From Sphingobium herbicidovorans (GTDB lineage Bacteria; Pseudomonadota; Alphaproteobacteria; Sphingomonadales; Sphingomonadaceae): a stretch of 64,000 nt of DNA. The stretch covers positions 124,001 to 188,000 of the forward strand of contig NZ_CP020539.1 of the NCBI RefSeq assembly GCF_002080435.1, read 5' to 3'. The notes below the pieces were generated by a model. It did no database searches and was not told where the DNA came from. It was given only the letters and a program-made list of their open reading frames with translations. Position 1 is the first letter of the stretch. The number at the start of each line of letters is the position of its first letter. The translations under genes and the position numbers were made by a program. This document shows, in pieces, positions 30,753 to 39,823 of the stretch.

Positions 30753-31406
30753 ATGGAACGCTTGAACCGGCACCAAATGGCCGCGCGGGTCGCCAAGGAT
30801 ATCCCCGAGGGCGCCTATGTAAATCTTGGCATTGGCCTTCCGACTATCGTCGCGAACTATCTCCCTGTCGACCGCGACATATTCCTCCAGAGCGAAAATG
30901 GCCTGCTCGGAATGGGACCGGCACCGGCGCCCGGCGAAGAAGATTGGGAACTCATCAACGCCGGGAAGCAGGCAGTGACCCTCTTGACCGGTGGCTGCTA
31001 TTTCGATCATGCTGACAGCTTCGCGATGATGCGGGCCGGCCACATCGACATCTGCGTGCTCGGCGCTTTCCAGGTTTCGGTGCACGGCGATCTCGCAAAC
31101 TGGCACACCGGGCAGCCGGGCGCCATACCGGCTGTCGGCGGGGCCATGGATCTCGCGATCGGCGCCAAGCAGACCTTCGTCATGATGGAACTGCTGACCA
31201 AGCAAGGCGAGAGCAAGCTGGTCGAAGCCTGTCACTACCCGCTCACGGGGCTCGGCTGTGTTTCGCGCGTCTATACGGATATCGCTGTCTTTGCCGTGGG
31301 TCCGTCCGGTGCCGGCGTCCTCGAGATGGTCGATGGCCTGACCATCGAGGATTTGCGCAAGCTGACCGGCGTACCGCTTCGCGAAAGCATGGCGCATCTG
31401 GCCTGA
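30753..31406 (+). CDS. pcaJ: 3-oxoadipate CoA-transferase subunit B
   Basis: A 217-residue beta subunit with the active-site Glu in QSENGLLGMGPAP, GGCYFDHADSF, and the GAFQVSVHGDLANW motif. GAGATG-type Shine-Dalgarno (GGAGAG) precedes ATG 30753. Works as a heterodimer or heterotetramer with PcaI in the cytosol. Followed 24 bp later by pcaF. Confidence 0.93.
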   Translation: MERLNRHQMAARVAKDIPEGAYVNLGIGLPTIVANYLPVDRDIFLQSENGLLGMGPAPAPGEEDWELINAGKQAVTLLTGGCYFDHADSFAMMRAGHIDICVLGAFQVSVHGDLANWHTGQPGAIPAVGGAMDLAIGAKQTFVMMELLTKQGESKLVEACHYPLTGLGCVSRVYTDIAVFAVGPSGAGVLEMVDGLTIEDLRKLTGVPLRESMAHLA

Positions 31407-31430
31407 TGACGCCCCGTCGAGAGGATCCGT

Positions 31431-32636
31431 ATGACTGACGCATTTATCTGCGATGCCATCCGCACTCCGATCGGCCGCTACGGCGGCATCCTCGCAAAAG
31501 TGCGTGCAGACGACCTCGGCGCGCTGCCGCTGAAAGCGTTGCTCGATCGCAATCCCGGTCTCGATCCTGCCGCGATCGAGGAGGTCTTCTACGGCTGCGC
31601 CAACCAGTCGGGCGAGGACAACCGCAACGTCGCGCGAATGAGCCTGTTGCTTGCCGGCCTGCCGTTCACGGTGCCGGGGGTGACGCTCAACCGCCTTTGC
31701 GCTTCGGGGCTCGAAGCGGTCGGAGCGGCGGCGCGAGCAATCCGCTCGAACGAAATGGCGCTCGCGATTTCGGGGGGCGTGGAGAGCATGACACGCGCGC
31801 CGTTCGTCATGGACAAGGCCGACGCTTCCTTTGGCCGCGGTCAGAAGCTTGAAGATACGACAATGGGCTGGCGCTTCGTCAACCCGGCCCTTGATGCGCT
31901 GCACGGCACCGAGACAATGCCGCGCACCGGTGAAAATGTCGCCGAAGATCATAAGATCAGCCGCGCGGATCAGGACGCATTTTCGCTGCGTAGCCAGCAG
32001 CGCGCTCTCGCCGCGCAGCGAAGCGGCTTTCTCGCCGAAGAAATCGTGCCGGTTACCGTTCTGGGGAGAAAGGGCGAGACGAACATCGTCGCTAGCGACG
32101 AGCACCCGCGCGCGGATGTGACGATGGAGGCGCTCGCGAAGCTGAAGCCGCTGTTCGGCCCCGAGGGCACGATCACTGCCGGCAATGCCTCGGGTATCAA
32201 CGATGGCGCCGCGGCCATGATTGTTGCCAGCGAGGCGGCGGCGAAAGTGCATGGCCTTACGCCGCGAGCCCGAATCCTCGGCCTCGCTTCGGCAGGGGTC
32301 GAGCCGCGCGTGATGGGAATAGGGCCGGTCCCGGCGACGCAGAAGCTGATGGGCCGGCTCGGGCTTACTGTTGGCAATTTTGACGCCATCGAGCTTAATG
32401 AAGCCTTTGCCAGCCAATCGCTTGCCGTGGTGCGCGCGCTTGGTCTGCCGGATGACGCGCCGCATGTGAACGTGAATGGCGGTGCGATAGCGCTTGGCCA
32501 TCCGCTCGGCATGTCTGGTGCACGCCTTGCGATGACGCTCGTTCACCAGCTCGAGAAGAGTGGGGGAAGGCGCGGCCTTGCCACGCTGTGCATCGGTGTC
32601 GGCATGGGTCTTGCGCTTGCGATCGAACGCGTTTGA
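31431..32636 (+). CDS. pcaF: 3-oxoadipyl-CoA thiolase
   Basis: A 401-residue thiolase splitting 3-oxoadipyl-CoA to succinyl-CoA and acetyl-CoA. Acyl-accepting Cys90 (LNRLCASGLEAVG), His357 (GHPLGMSGAR) and the proton-abstracting Cys387 (LCIGVGMG) are all present, with the N-terminal DAIRTPIGRYGG motif. It completes the route from chlorocatechol to the TCA cycle. Confidence 0.95.
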   Translation: MTDAFICDAIRTPIGRYGGILAKVRADDLGALPLKALLDRNPGLDPAAIEEVFYGCANQSGEDNRNVARMSLLLAGLPFTVPGVTLNRLCASGLEAVGAAARAIRSNEMALAISGGVESMTRAPFVMDKADASFGRGQKLEDTTMGWRFVNPALDALHGTETMPRTGENVAEDHKISRADQDAFSLRSQQRALAAQRSGFLAEEIVPVTVLGRKGETNIVASDEHPRADVTMEALAKLKPLFGPEGTITAGNASGINDGAAAMIVASEAAAKVHGLTPRARILGLASAGVEPRVMGIGPVPATQKLMGRLGLTVGNFDAIELNEAFASQSLAVVRALGLPDDAPHVNVNGGAIALGHPLGMSGARLAMTLVHQLEKSGGRRGLATLCIGVGMGLALAIERV

Positions 32637-32851
32637 CGGCCCCGCCGGGATCCGCCGGATCGGGAGTGCGTGGCGCCCGCGACGGCCGCTCCGTCATCGC
32701 GCCCGGAAGGCGGCCGGTTGAGCGCCGCGCTCTGAGACTATCTTTCAAACGCTATAAGGCGCGTTTCGAGCCCCGGCTCGCCCTATAGTTCGGTCGGTGC
32801 ATGATGGCTGCGGCGCAATGAGAAGCGCTATACGGAGGTCGGGCACGGTCG
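32637..32851. other. pcaF downstream spacer
   Basis: About 215 bp of GC-rich DNA with short inverted segments near 32645-32665 (GCCGGGATCCGCCGGATC) that might form a weak terminator. No gene. Confidence 0.3.
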
Positions 32852-33115
32852 ATGCCCGCCGTTCTCGGATTTTTCGCCGACCAAGGTGATTTGAGGGATT
32901 ATGTGTCCGGTTCAGTCGATGGCGCCGCAACTTGGCGACCGGTCATTGCTTTGGAAGGCCTTTGCGAAGGTGCGGTCCATGTGGCGGAAATCGCGGGCAG
33001 GCGCATCGCAATCTATCATGTCGACGGCCCGTTCGACATGACGAGCAATTTACCCGGCCCTGGCTTTGCGCTCGCGCCGGGAGGCCTGATCGAGGCTCGC
33101 GCGAGGGGCGGGCTG
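32852..33115 (+). pseudogene. Decayed Rieske ferredoxin-like sequence
   Basis: The frame contains TWRPVIALEGLCEGAVH...RRIAIYHVDGPFDMTSN followed by GPGFALAPGG. It lines up with the ferredoxin at 21088 (W-P, EG, IA-Y-V-G-F--TSN, -AFAL--G). Where that protein has the ligand motif CTHAF, this one has LPGPGF, and the second CxxH pair is absent. It therefore cannot hold a [2Fe-2S] cluster. Probably the relic of a second oxygenase electron carrier. The frame continues to 33259 into unrelated sequence. Confidence 0.55.
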
Positions 33116-33242
33116 ACGGGGTCCGACCGAAATGACACGCGAATGCTGTTCGGTGCGGTTGGTCGGCGGTGTGGTCGGGGTCCGCATTTAGAAAATCTGC
33201 CGGCCCAGTCTGGCCGGATTGAATACGACCGGAGTGGGCAAA

Positions 33243-34616
33243 ATGGACGAGAAAGATAGAGACGACAGCCCTTCGGCCTTGCTTGGAGAGGTAATCGACA
33301 AGCAGTCCTGGAACGCGCTGGTCGTAACCACGGTACTTCTGTCAACGCTCATGATGTTCATCGACGGCTATGACCTTCACACTATCGCCTTTGCCGCACC
33401 TTCCATCATGTCCGAATGGAGTTTATCGTCTGCCGCATTCGGACTAGTGTTCGCGGCGGCCTCCTTTGGAATGCTGGTCGGCGGGATCGTCTTCGGATGG
33501 ATCGGCGATCGGCACGGCCGCAAACTTGGTTCTCTCGCCGCGCTTGTCGTGTGCGGCTTGGGATCGCTGTCCGTGCTGCACGCGCGCGACGTTAATCTGT
33601 TGAGCCTTTGCCGCTTTCTCACGGGGATTGGAATCGGCGGCCTGACGCCGCTTCTTTATGCTCTCAATCAGGAGTTGGTGCCGCACCGATTCCGCGCGAC
33701 CGTGGTTGCCGTCATCATGATGGGATATATGGCCGGCTCGGCCAGCGGGGGTGCCGTGGCGGCCGCCCTCATGCCTCATTATGGCTGGGAACCGCTGTTC
33801 TGGATTGGCGGCGCGTTCTCGCTTCTTCTCGCCGGCGTCGGCTATGTCCTCCTCCCGGAATCGGTCGCGTTCCTTTCCCGGCGGGCGGCCCGAAAGGCGG
33901 AGATGGCGACCCTGCTGCGCCGTATCGATCCCACCATCACGCCCGAGACCGTCGCCCGCATCGCGACGATTCCCGATGCGCCGCAAGGCGCCGCATCCCG
34001 CGGCCTGTCACCGCTTTTTTCCGGACACCTGTCGACGATCACACCGTTGCTGTGGCTGGCCTATATCTGCAGTTCGGCCACTGTCTTCTTCATGATCAGC
34101 TGGCTACCGACGCTTATGCTCGGCGCAGGGCTTTCGAAAGCAGAATCCGCGCTTGGACTGTCTCTCTTCATCCTGGCCGGGTCAATTGGCGGTCTGGTCA
34201 TCTCCGCCGTCATCGACCGCTTGGGCGTGTCGTCGATCACGGTCATCCCGGTCGTCGGCTGTCTTCTTCTTGCCACTCTCGCGCTCCCCAACCTGTCCTC
34301 GTCGGGTTATATGATCGCCGTCGGGATATGCGGGTTTTTCGTGCTGGGCGGACATCAGGGCCTCAACGGCGCCGCAGGCCTGCTCTACCCGAGTCCTGTC
34401 CGCGCCTCGGGTATCGGCTGGGCGCTCTCGATCGCGAAGATCGGTTCGATAATCGGCCCGCTCGTGGGCGGCCTATTGCTGGCCGCGGAACTGCCGCGCA
34501 TGCAGTTGATGATGATCATAGCCTCGCCGCTACCGATTTTCGCCGTCAGCCTGATCCTGCTCGGGATGGCAAAATCGCGCGAGCGGCACGCACGCGCCGC
34601 ACCCGTCCGGGATTGA
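33243..34616 (+). CDS. Aromatic acid:H+ symporter, MFS/AAHS family
   Basis: A 457-residue inner-membrane transporter with 12 predicted helices. The AAHS signature FIDGYDLHTIAFAAP is in the first helix, the MFS loop motif GWIGDRHGRK between helices 2 and 3, and GIGIGGLTPLLYALNQE further on. PcaK, BenK and TfdK belong here, so uptake of an aromatic or phenoxy acid is likely. The start ATG 33243 follows GGAGTGG. Placed between pcaIJF and the chlorocatechol dioxygenase. Confidence 0.92.
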   Translation: MDEKDRDDSPSALLGEVIDKQSWNALVVTTVLLSTLMMFIDGYDLHTIAFAAPSIMSEWSLSSAAFGLVFAAASFGMLVGGIVFGWIGDRHGRKLGSLAALVVCGLGSLSVLHARDVNLLSLCRFLTGIGIGGLTPLLYALNQELVPHRFRATVVAVIMMGYMAGSASGGAVAAALMPHYGWEPLFWIGGAFSLLLAGVGYVLLPESVAFLSRRAARKAEMATLLRRIDPTITPETVARIATIPDAPQGAASRGLSPLFSGHLSTITPLLWLAYICSSATVFFMISWLPTLMLGAGLSKAESALGLSLFILAGSIGGLVISAVIDRLGVSSITVIPVVGCLLLATLALPNLSSSGYMIAVGICGFFVLGGHQGLNGAAGLLYPSPVRASGIGWALSIAKIGSIIGPLVGGLLLAAELPRMQLMMIIASPLPIFAVSLILLGMAKSRERHARAAPVRD

Positions 34617-34746
34617 AGGACGGGAAGAGTGGCGTCGAACCGGGGCTCGGACCTGGCGCAGCGGCTCCCGCCTTCCTGCTTCGTCCGCCGTCAGGGCTCA
34701 TGAGACGGATTGGGGAGTTAAGGAAGGGAGGGTTTTGGTCTCATTA

Positions 34747-35132
34747 TCATCGCCAAGGAGTGAAGATGAGCCAGAAAGCCGCAGCATAAGGATCAAAGCC
34801 GAGCTGGTTCTGGATGAGTGCGACCAAGCCGTCGATGCCGAGCCGAAAGTCGACGGGCTCGGTGCAGATGAGCCCACGGACATTGCCGCCCGGACCGATC
34901 ATCGCATGCACTGAAGTGCCGCAATGACGGCAGTCGCCAAGACCGGCTCGGCGCCACGCGCGATCACCACGGACGCGCCGTCCACGTCGAGCGCCACCGC
35001 CACTAGCGCCTCGGGCAGCAGCGGCCGGGGAGCTGACGGCACAGGGACGGCCTCCACCTCCGGGGCTGGATCGACAACCGCCGGCAGGAACAGCGGCGCG
35101 TCCGCGCCGACCGCTGCACCCTCGCGCAGCTC
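34747..35132 (-). mobile_element. IS66-family tnpA/tnpB fragments
   Basis: On the minus strand a frame ending at 34899 (VDGASVVIARGAEPVLATAV) resembles the C-terminus of IS66 TnpA. It overlaps by ATGA the start of a TnpB-like frame at 34902 (MIGPGGNVRG...EPVDFRLGIDGLVALIQ). TnpB breaks off after about 40 residues and TnpA is cut at the IS3 scrap. No IS66 transposase (TnpC) here. Remnant only. Confidence 0.7.
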
Positions 35133-35585
35133 GCGGCGCCGGCCGCAGCTGCTCTCCGACAATGGCCCGAGCTACATCGCCGGCGATCTCGCTGACTGGC
35201 TCGAGGATAGGAAGATCGAGCATATCCGTGGAGCACCCTGCCATCCGCAGACGCAAGGCAAGATCGAACGCTGGCACGAGACGATGAAGAACCGCGTCCT
35301 TCTCAAGAACTGCTATCTGCCCGGTGATCTCAAGGCGCAGATCAGTGCCTTCGTCGAGCACTACAACCATAGACGCGGCCATGAGAGCCTGAATAATCTG
35401 ACGCCGGCCGACGTCTACTTCGGACGCGGTCACGCCATCCTGCTCGAGCGGGAGCGCATCAAGCAGCAAACCATCCAGCAGCGCCGCTTAATCCACCGCC
35501 AGAAAGTAGCATAGGATCAACCAGCCAGATGAGCCAAGGCCTCCGCTGAATCAGACCGCCAGCCGTCTCAAATCATTCGACGACG
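35133..35585 (+). mobile_element. IS3-family OrfB C-terminal fragment
   Basis: The plus-strand frame LLSDNGPSYIAGDLADWLED ... HPQTQGKIERWHETMKN ... VEHYNHRRGHESLNNLTPADVYFG, ending at 35514, is the C-terminal rve integrase part of an IS3 OrfB. The second Asp (SDNG) and the Glu (KIERWH) are present. The stretch to about 35585 (TCAAATCATTCGACGACG) resembles an IS3 right end. The first half is missing, fused to the IS66 scrap. Confidence 0.75.
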
Positions 35586-35954
35586 GACAATCGATGCGCG
35601 TCTCGGTCTCCGGTACATCCCTCTGCGAGCGAGCGGCGGTGGGGTCAATCTCTTTAGACATGACTTCTCCTTTTCCGGAAGCGGCACCCGCTCCGGCGAT
35701 TGGCAGTGGCGACGAGAAGGGAATTACCGAGAGAGCAACTGTGTCAGCGTCTGACCAATGGATAGTCCGCCAAGGCTTATCAGGACGACGGCGGCTACTA
35801 CCAACAAGGTGATCCCAATTCGGATTGCCGACCTCGCAACGATGCGGCCGAGGTATGGACGGGCCGCCGATAAAGTATTTTCCCGAATCCCGCACAATCC
35901 ATAGCCTTGCTGTTCAAAATGGAAGAATGCGACCGCGGCGGTGCCGCAACGCAC
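35551..35954 (-). other. Short minus-strand ORFs before the dioxygenase
   Basis: Two possible small frames point away from the dioxygenase. One starts at 35661 (MSKEIDPTAARSQRDV) behind an AAGGAG site and is cut by the IS3 end after about 30 residues. The other, ending at 35724, contains one strong hydrophobic segment (IGITLLVVAAVVLISLGGL) like a single-pass membrane peptide. Neither has a recognised family. They may be leftovers of an operon destroyed by the IS3 insertion. Confidence 0.3.
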
Positions 35955-35968
35955 AGGAGAGAGGTTAT

Positions 35969-36736
35969 ATGAGCAATCGTTTGGAAGCGGTCGTGGCCGA
36001 TGCCGTCGAGGGCATCCGCGGCGCGCTGATGAAGCACAACGTGACCTTCGAAGAATATCGGCAGGGCATCGGCTACCTCATGAAAACCGTCGAGGCGGGC
36101 GAATTGCCGCTTATGATCGATGCCTTTCTGAACACCACCATCTGCCAGATCGAGAACCGCAACTTCGGTGGCAGCACGAGCACGCTCGAGGGCCCTTATT
36201 TCCTCGACGACGCGCCTTTCGTCGACGGCGCGCTGAAGACCTATGAGGACGACCGCCACGAGCCGCTCCTGCTGCGCGGCCGCGTGCTCGATCTCGCCGG
36301 CGCGCCGGTCGCGGACGCCGTTGTCGACGTCTGGCATTCGACCCCCGACGGCCATTATGGCGGATTCCACAATAATATTCCGCGCGATTTCTATCGCGGG
36401 AAGCTGCGCACCGATGCCGCCGGTCAATATGAAGTGCGCACCACCGTACCCGTCGCCTATAAAATCCCCGATCAAGGTCCGGTCGGCGCCTTGCTGGAAG
36501 CGATGGGCCGGCACAGCTGGCGCCCTGCGCATGTCCACTACAAGGTACGCGCGCCCGGCTTCCACACGCTCACCACCCAGGCTTATTTCGAGGGCGGCGC
36601 ATATGTGGACAGCGACTGCTGCGAAGGCGTTCATCCGGAACTGATCCATGCCGATGTGCGCGAGAGCGGCATCAAGGTGATCGAGACCGACTTTGCGCTC
36701 GCACCTGCCGTAGCACATACCGCTGCAGCGGCCTGA
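35969..36736 (+). CDS. tfdC: Chlorocatechol 1,2-dioxygenase
   Basis: A 255-residue intradiol dioxygenase giving (chloro)-cis,cis-muconates. Fe(III) ligands fall at Y130 (PDGHYGGF), Y164 (PVAYKIPD), H188 and H190 (RPAHVHYKV), the spacing of chlorocatechol 1,2-dioxygenases. The length also excludes the longer hydroxyquinol and catechol types. The start ATG 35969 follows GAGAGG. It lies about 23 kb from the cycloisomerase, its pathway successor, with IS debris between. A dienelactone hydrolase gene follows after 65 bp. Confidence 0.93.
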   Translation: MSNRLEAVVADAVEGIRGALMKHNVTFEEYRQGIGYLMKTVEAGELPLMIDAFLNTTICQIENRNFGGSTSTLEGPYFLDDAPFVDGALKTYEDDRHEPLLLRGRVLDLAGAPVADAVVDVWHSTPDGHYGGFHNNIPRDFYRGKLRTDAAGQYEVRTTVPVAYKIPDQGPVGALLEAMGRHSWRPAHVHYKVRAPGFHTLTTQAYFEGGAYVDSDCCEGVHPELIHADVRESGIKVIETDFALAPAVAHTAAAA

Positions 36737-36801
36737 CAGGCACGGATCATGTGCCATGGCCAAGCATCAGCGGGGTTGCCGCCGCCGGGTAAATGCGTCG
36801 C

Positions 36802-37271
36802 GATGAACGAAGGTCTGCCGAGCCTCGCGTTCGGCGATGAAGGGGAACGAATCCGGATCGCCATTTTGCCGGACATCTACGGACCCGGCCCTTTCTACCA
36901 GCAACTGGCAACGCACTTGGCGGAGCGCGGCGCATTTGTGCATTTGATGGATCCTTTCCACGATCTTGGACCCTTGCCGGAGATCACCCGCGAGGCGGCG
37001 TTCGCCCGCCGGCACCGCGTACGTGATCGCGCCTATGTTGATGCCTTTGCGGATTTCATCGGCGAGCAGCGGATCACCGGCGTTGCCGGCTTCTGCCTCG
37101 GAGGTCTTTATGTGTTCGAACTCGCCAGGCGTGGGATCGCGGTGGACCTGGTAAGCCTCTATGGATTTCCGCAAGGGCTGGCGAACGACGATCCGCTGCC
37201 CATACCGTTCGACTATCTCGACGGCCTGCCGCATCGCCATGTCGCCCTTTTCGGCGACCAGGACCAATCGC
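36802..37271 (+). pseudogene. Dienelactone hydrolase, 3'-truncated by IS6100
   Basis: Alpha/beta hydrolase from MNEGLPSLAFGDEGER with nucleophile Cys98 in AGFCLGGLYVF and the Asp-containing strand ALFGDQDQ; the frame then runs into IS6100 at 37272. The catalytic His and last strands are missing, so this copy should be inactive. It is a divergent (type II-like) form rather than a close TfdE. Together with tfdC it would have made a two-gene cleavage unit. Another copy must act if the pathway works. Confidence 0.85.
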
Positions 37272-38151
37272 GGCTCTGTTGCAAAGATTGGCGGCAGTCA
37301 GAGGTAGGCTGTCGCTCTGCGCCGATCAGGCGGCTGCTGCGAAATGGTGGTTGAGCATGCCCATGGCCTCCGTCAGCGCCGAGGGCCCAATGCCAAAAGC
37401 TCTCTCCACAAGGCGCACCTCGCCCCTGATGCCGGGCTGCAGGCACCAGGGGCGAGCCTGTCCTTTGCGCAGGGCTCGCATGACTTCGAATCCCTTGATC
37501 GTGGCATAGGCCGTGGGGATCGATTTGAAACCGCGCACCGGCTTGATCAGTATCTTGAGCTTTCCGTGATCGGCCTCGATCACGTTATTGAGATACTTCA
37601 CCTGCCGGTGGGCCGTCTCCCGGTCCAGCTTTCCTTCGCGCTTCAATTCGGTGATCGCTGCACCATAGCTCGGCGCTTTGTCGGTATTGAGCGTGGCAGG
37701 CTTTTCCCAGTGCTTCAGGCCTCGCAGGGCCTTGCCCAGGAACCGCTTCGCTGCCTTGGCGCTGCGGGTCGGCGACAGGTAGAAATCGATCGTGTCGCCC
37801 CGCTTGTCGACTGCCCGGTACAGGTAGGTCCACTTGCCCCGCACCTTGACGTAGGTTTCATCCAGGCGCCAGCTCGGATCAAAGCCACGCCGCCAGAACC
37901 AGCGCAGCCGCTTCTCCATCTCCGGGGCGTAGCACTGGACCCAGCGATAGATCGTCGTATGGTCGACCGAAATGCCGCGTTCCGCCAGCATTTCCTCAAG
38001 GTCGCGATAGCTGATCGGATAGCGACAATACCAGCGCACCGCCCACAGGATCACATCACCCTGGAAATGGCGCCACTTGAAATCCGTCATCGTTCCGTCC
38101 GTCCAATCTCCGCCAAGCATGCTCAAGCTTCACGATTTTTGCAACAGAGCC
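37272..38151 (-). mobile_element. IS6100
   Basis: An 880 bp element with ends GGCTCTGTTGCAAAGATTGG / ATTTTTGCAACAGAGCC, length and sequence as I recall for IS6100. The flanks CCAATCGC and TTCTCGTC differ, so it has no target duplication; it forms the joint between the truncated dienelactone hydrolase and the truncated phosphotransferase. This is the signature of IS6-mediated deletion or cointegration. Confidence 0.93.
37326..38090 (-). CDS. tnpA: IS6100 transposase
   Basis: A 254-residue DDE transposase (start MTDFKWRHFQGDVILWA; a longer start at 38126 is possible). Catalytic Asp in LDETYVKV, Asp in NTDKAPSYG, Glu in NNVIEADHGK. Complete and likely active. It is closely related to, but different from, the three IS6 copies A-C. 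Confidence 0.95.
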   Translation of the reverse strand: MTDFKWRHFQGDVILWAVRWYCRYPISYRDLEEMLAERGISVDHTTIYRWVQCYAPEMEKRLRWFWRRGFDPSWRLDETYVKVRGKWTYLYRAVDKRGDTIDFYLSPTRSAKAAKRFLGKALRGLKHWEKPATLNTDKAPSYGAAITELKREGKLDRETAHRQVKYLNNVIEADHGKLKILIKPVRGFKSIPTAYATIKGFEVMRALRKGQARPWCLQPGIRGEVRLVERAFGIGPSALTEAMGMLNHHFAAAA

Positions 38152-38816
38152 TTCTCGTCGCTGCCGACGTAGTCAATGAGCGACTCGTCTGCCTCATGCC
38201 ACGCCAGCGCGTCCACGACGACCACTGCTTTAGCAAACGCTGCTGGCCGCCAATCCGGTGAAAAGTCGATCACCGCCGGCGGCAAGCCGTCTTCGAAGAG
38301 AACATTGCCTCCGAAATCACCGTGGATAACTTGGCCGTCGGCTTCGACGGGCATCAGACGCTCGATGAGCGGCGCAACTAGGGGAGCCAGCTCGTCGGCG
38401 TAAATGGCCTCCTCCTCCCCCCAGGCCATCCGATCGGCGACAGCCCAAGGGTCGGAGCGTCGCGCCATGAAGGCGGGCCTCTCGACGTTACGAAGAGCCA
38501 CGTGGAAGGCATCCGCCACATCGAGGACCTCAGGCCAGCGGTCAAAATCATGGGCGCCAGGGAGAAGCGTCTGCGCGAACCACCCATCGACGCACCATCC
38601 GCCCGTGTGAGCCTCGACGTACTGCGGGACCCTAACTGCGGCGCTGGCGATCTTGGCCAGCACTCCGGCTGACCACTCGGTTTCCTCCGGGAGCGTCGTT
38701 CGTTTCAGAACCACATTGCCCACGCGAAACGCCGCGCCCTGACCGCCGGACAGGGCCTCAGCATGTCCGTTCAGTCTGAAAGCCTCGAGGACCGGAGCGG
38801 GCGGTGGCTGAGCCAT
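38152..38816 (-). pseudogene. Aminoglycoside-phosphotransferase-family protein, 3'-truncated
   Basis: Starts MAQPPPAPVLEAFRLNG and runs to the IS6100 end at 38152. A P-loop-like GGQGAAFRVGNVVLKR region and the kinase catalytic loop HGDFGGNVLFEDG with VIDFSPDWRP are readable, as in APH/TIGR02569-type proteins. The extreme C-terminus is cut, though most of the catalytic core remains. The substrate is unknown; resistance should not be assumed. Sequence style recalls actinobacterial homologues. Confidence 0.75.
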
Positions 38817-39155
38817 CCCAGCAGCGTAGCACTAGCCCACATGCCGCGGAATCACGACATAGCCTGCTCGCCACCCTTCTGAGACAATGACGAGGTCTGC
38901 TCGCCGGAAAGGTGGCTGACGTCTGCTTCAGGTGCCCAGACCAACGACCGTTCACCACCCCACGCGGACGCCGCCGACGTTCGGGTGTCGGTTGGGTGAC
39001 AACTCTGACCCGCGCGGCATGGGCGGTCGCCCACGGCCGGGCAAGTGTTAGAACCTCCACCGTGTCCTCCATCAAATCGCAACTTAGCCCTCGAATTGTG
39101 CTGTGCGGGCGACTTTCAAGCTTCATTATCGGACTGCCCGTCGGGAGCGTGATCT
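38817..39155. other. Spacer between phosphotransferase and kinase genes
   Basis: About 340 bp with no supported gene. It contains a GCTGACGTCTGCTTC motif at about 38911 that recurs, altered, as GCCGATGTCTGCTTC near 39730, so degenerate copies flank the kinase gene. A GGGAG ribosome-binding site lies at its end. Confidence 0.35.
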
Positions 39156-39692
39156 TTGCCAAGGAACCTCATCCTAGTTTCGGGCTGCCCTGGCGTCGGA
39201 AAGACGACCCTGGCTCGCCCGCTCGCCAAGGCCCTCGCGGTTCCGTTGATTGCGAAAGACGACATCAAGGAGACGCTGTTCGACAAATTGAACGGAACAC
39301 CCGGCGACGAGGGCTTCTCACGCCAGATCGGGGGCGCGGCGATGGAGGTCATGTGGACGCTCGCTGGGCGATGTCCAGATGTGATGCTGGAAGCAAATTT
39401 CCGGCCCGACAGCGCCTATGAACGGGGGCGAATACTCGCGATGGACGCCAATGTCATCGAGGTGCATTGCCGATGCGACCGAGAAACGATTGCACAGCGC
39501 TTCCGAGATCGCGCCGCGGCAGGAGAGCGGCATCGGGCCCACACGATCTCAGAACTGACAATGGACTATGTGGCGCAGTTTGAGCGCCCGATTGGCATCG
39601 GGCGCGTCGTTGTCGTCGAGACACTTGGGCCGCTGGATGTCGCCTCAATTGCCAAGGAGATTGATCGCAATTTTCTGCGCAATCCAACCTAG
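39156..39692 (+). CDS. P-loop ATP-binding kinase-like protein
   Basis: A 178-residue AAA_33/zeta-toxin-like nucleotide kinase with Walker A GCPGVGKTTLA, KDDIKETLF, and a likely lid rich in Arg (RFRDRAAAGERHR). TTG start at 39156 with GGGAG 8-12 bp upstream. Substrate unknown; relatives phosphorylate antibiotics, sugars or nucleotide-linked compounds. No antitoxin partner is visible beside it, so a toxin role is unlikely. Confidence 0.75.
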   Translation: MPRNLILVSGCPGVGKTTLARPLAKALAVPLIAKDDIKETLFDKLNGTPGDEGFSRQIGGAAMEVMWTLAGRCPDVMLEANFRPDSAYERGRILAMDANVIEVHCRCDRETIAQRFRDRAAAGERHRAHTISELTMDYVAQFERPIGIGRVVVVETLGPLDVASIAKEIDRNFLRNPT

Positions 39693-39823
39693 CTCGCCGA
39701 GCAACCCGCCCGGATGCGGCTCCCTTGGCCGATGTCTGCTTCCGGGCGTCGGCCTCGTTACCGTTCGCGACCCATGGCGGACGGTCGAAAGGTCAGCTCT
39801 GCGGCGAAAGCTCAACCCTCCAG

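Noticed and set aside
30672..32546. 624-residue minus-strand frame
   Set aside because: Mirror of pcaJ and pcaF codon structure, rich in Arg/His; no family match.
37264..38159. Target duplication for IS6100
   Set aside because: CCAATCGC and TTCTCGTC differ; the element marks a rearrangement joint instead.
39156..39692. Zeta-type toxin of a toxin-antitoxin pair
   Set aside because: Walker A fits, but no small antitoxin gene precedes or overlaps it.
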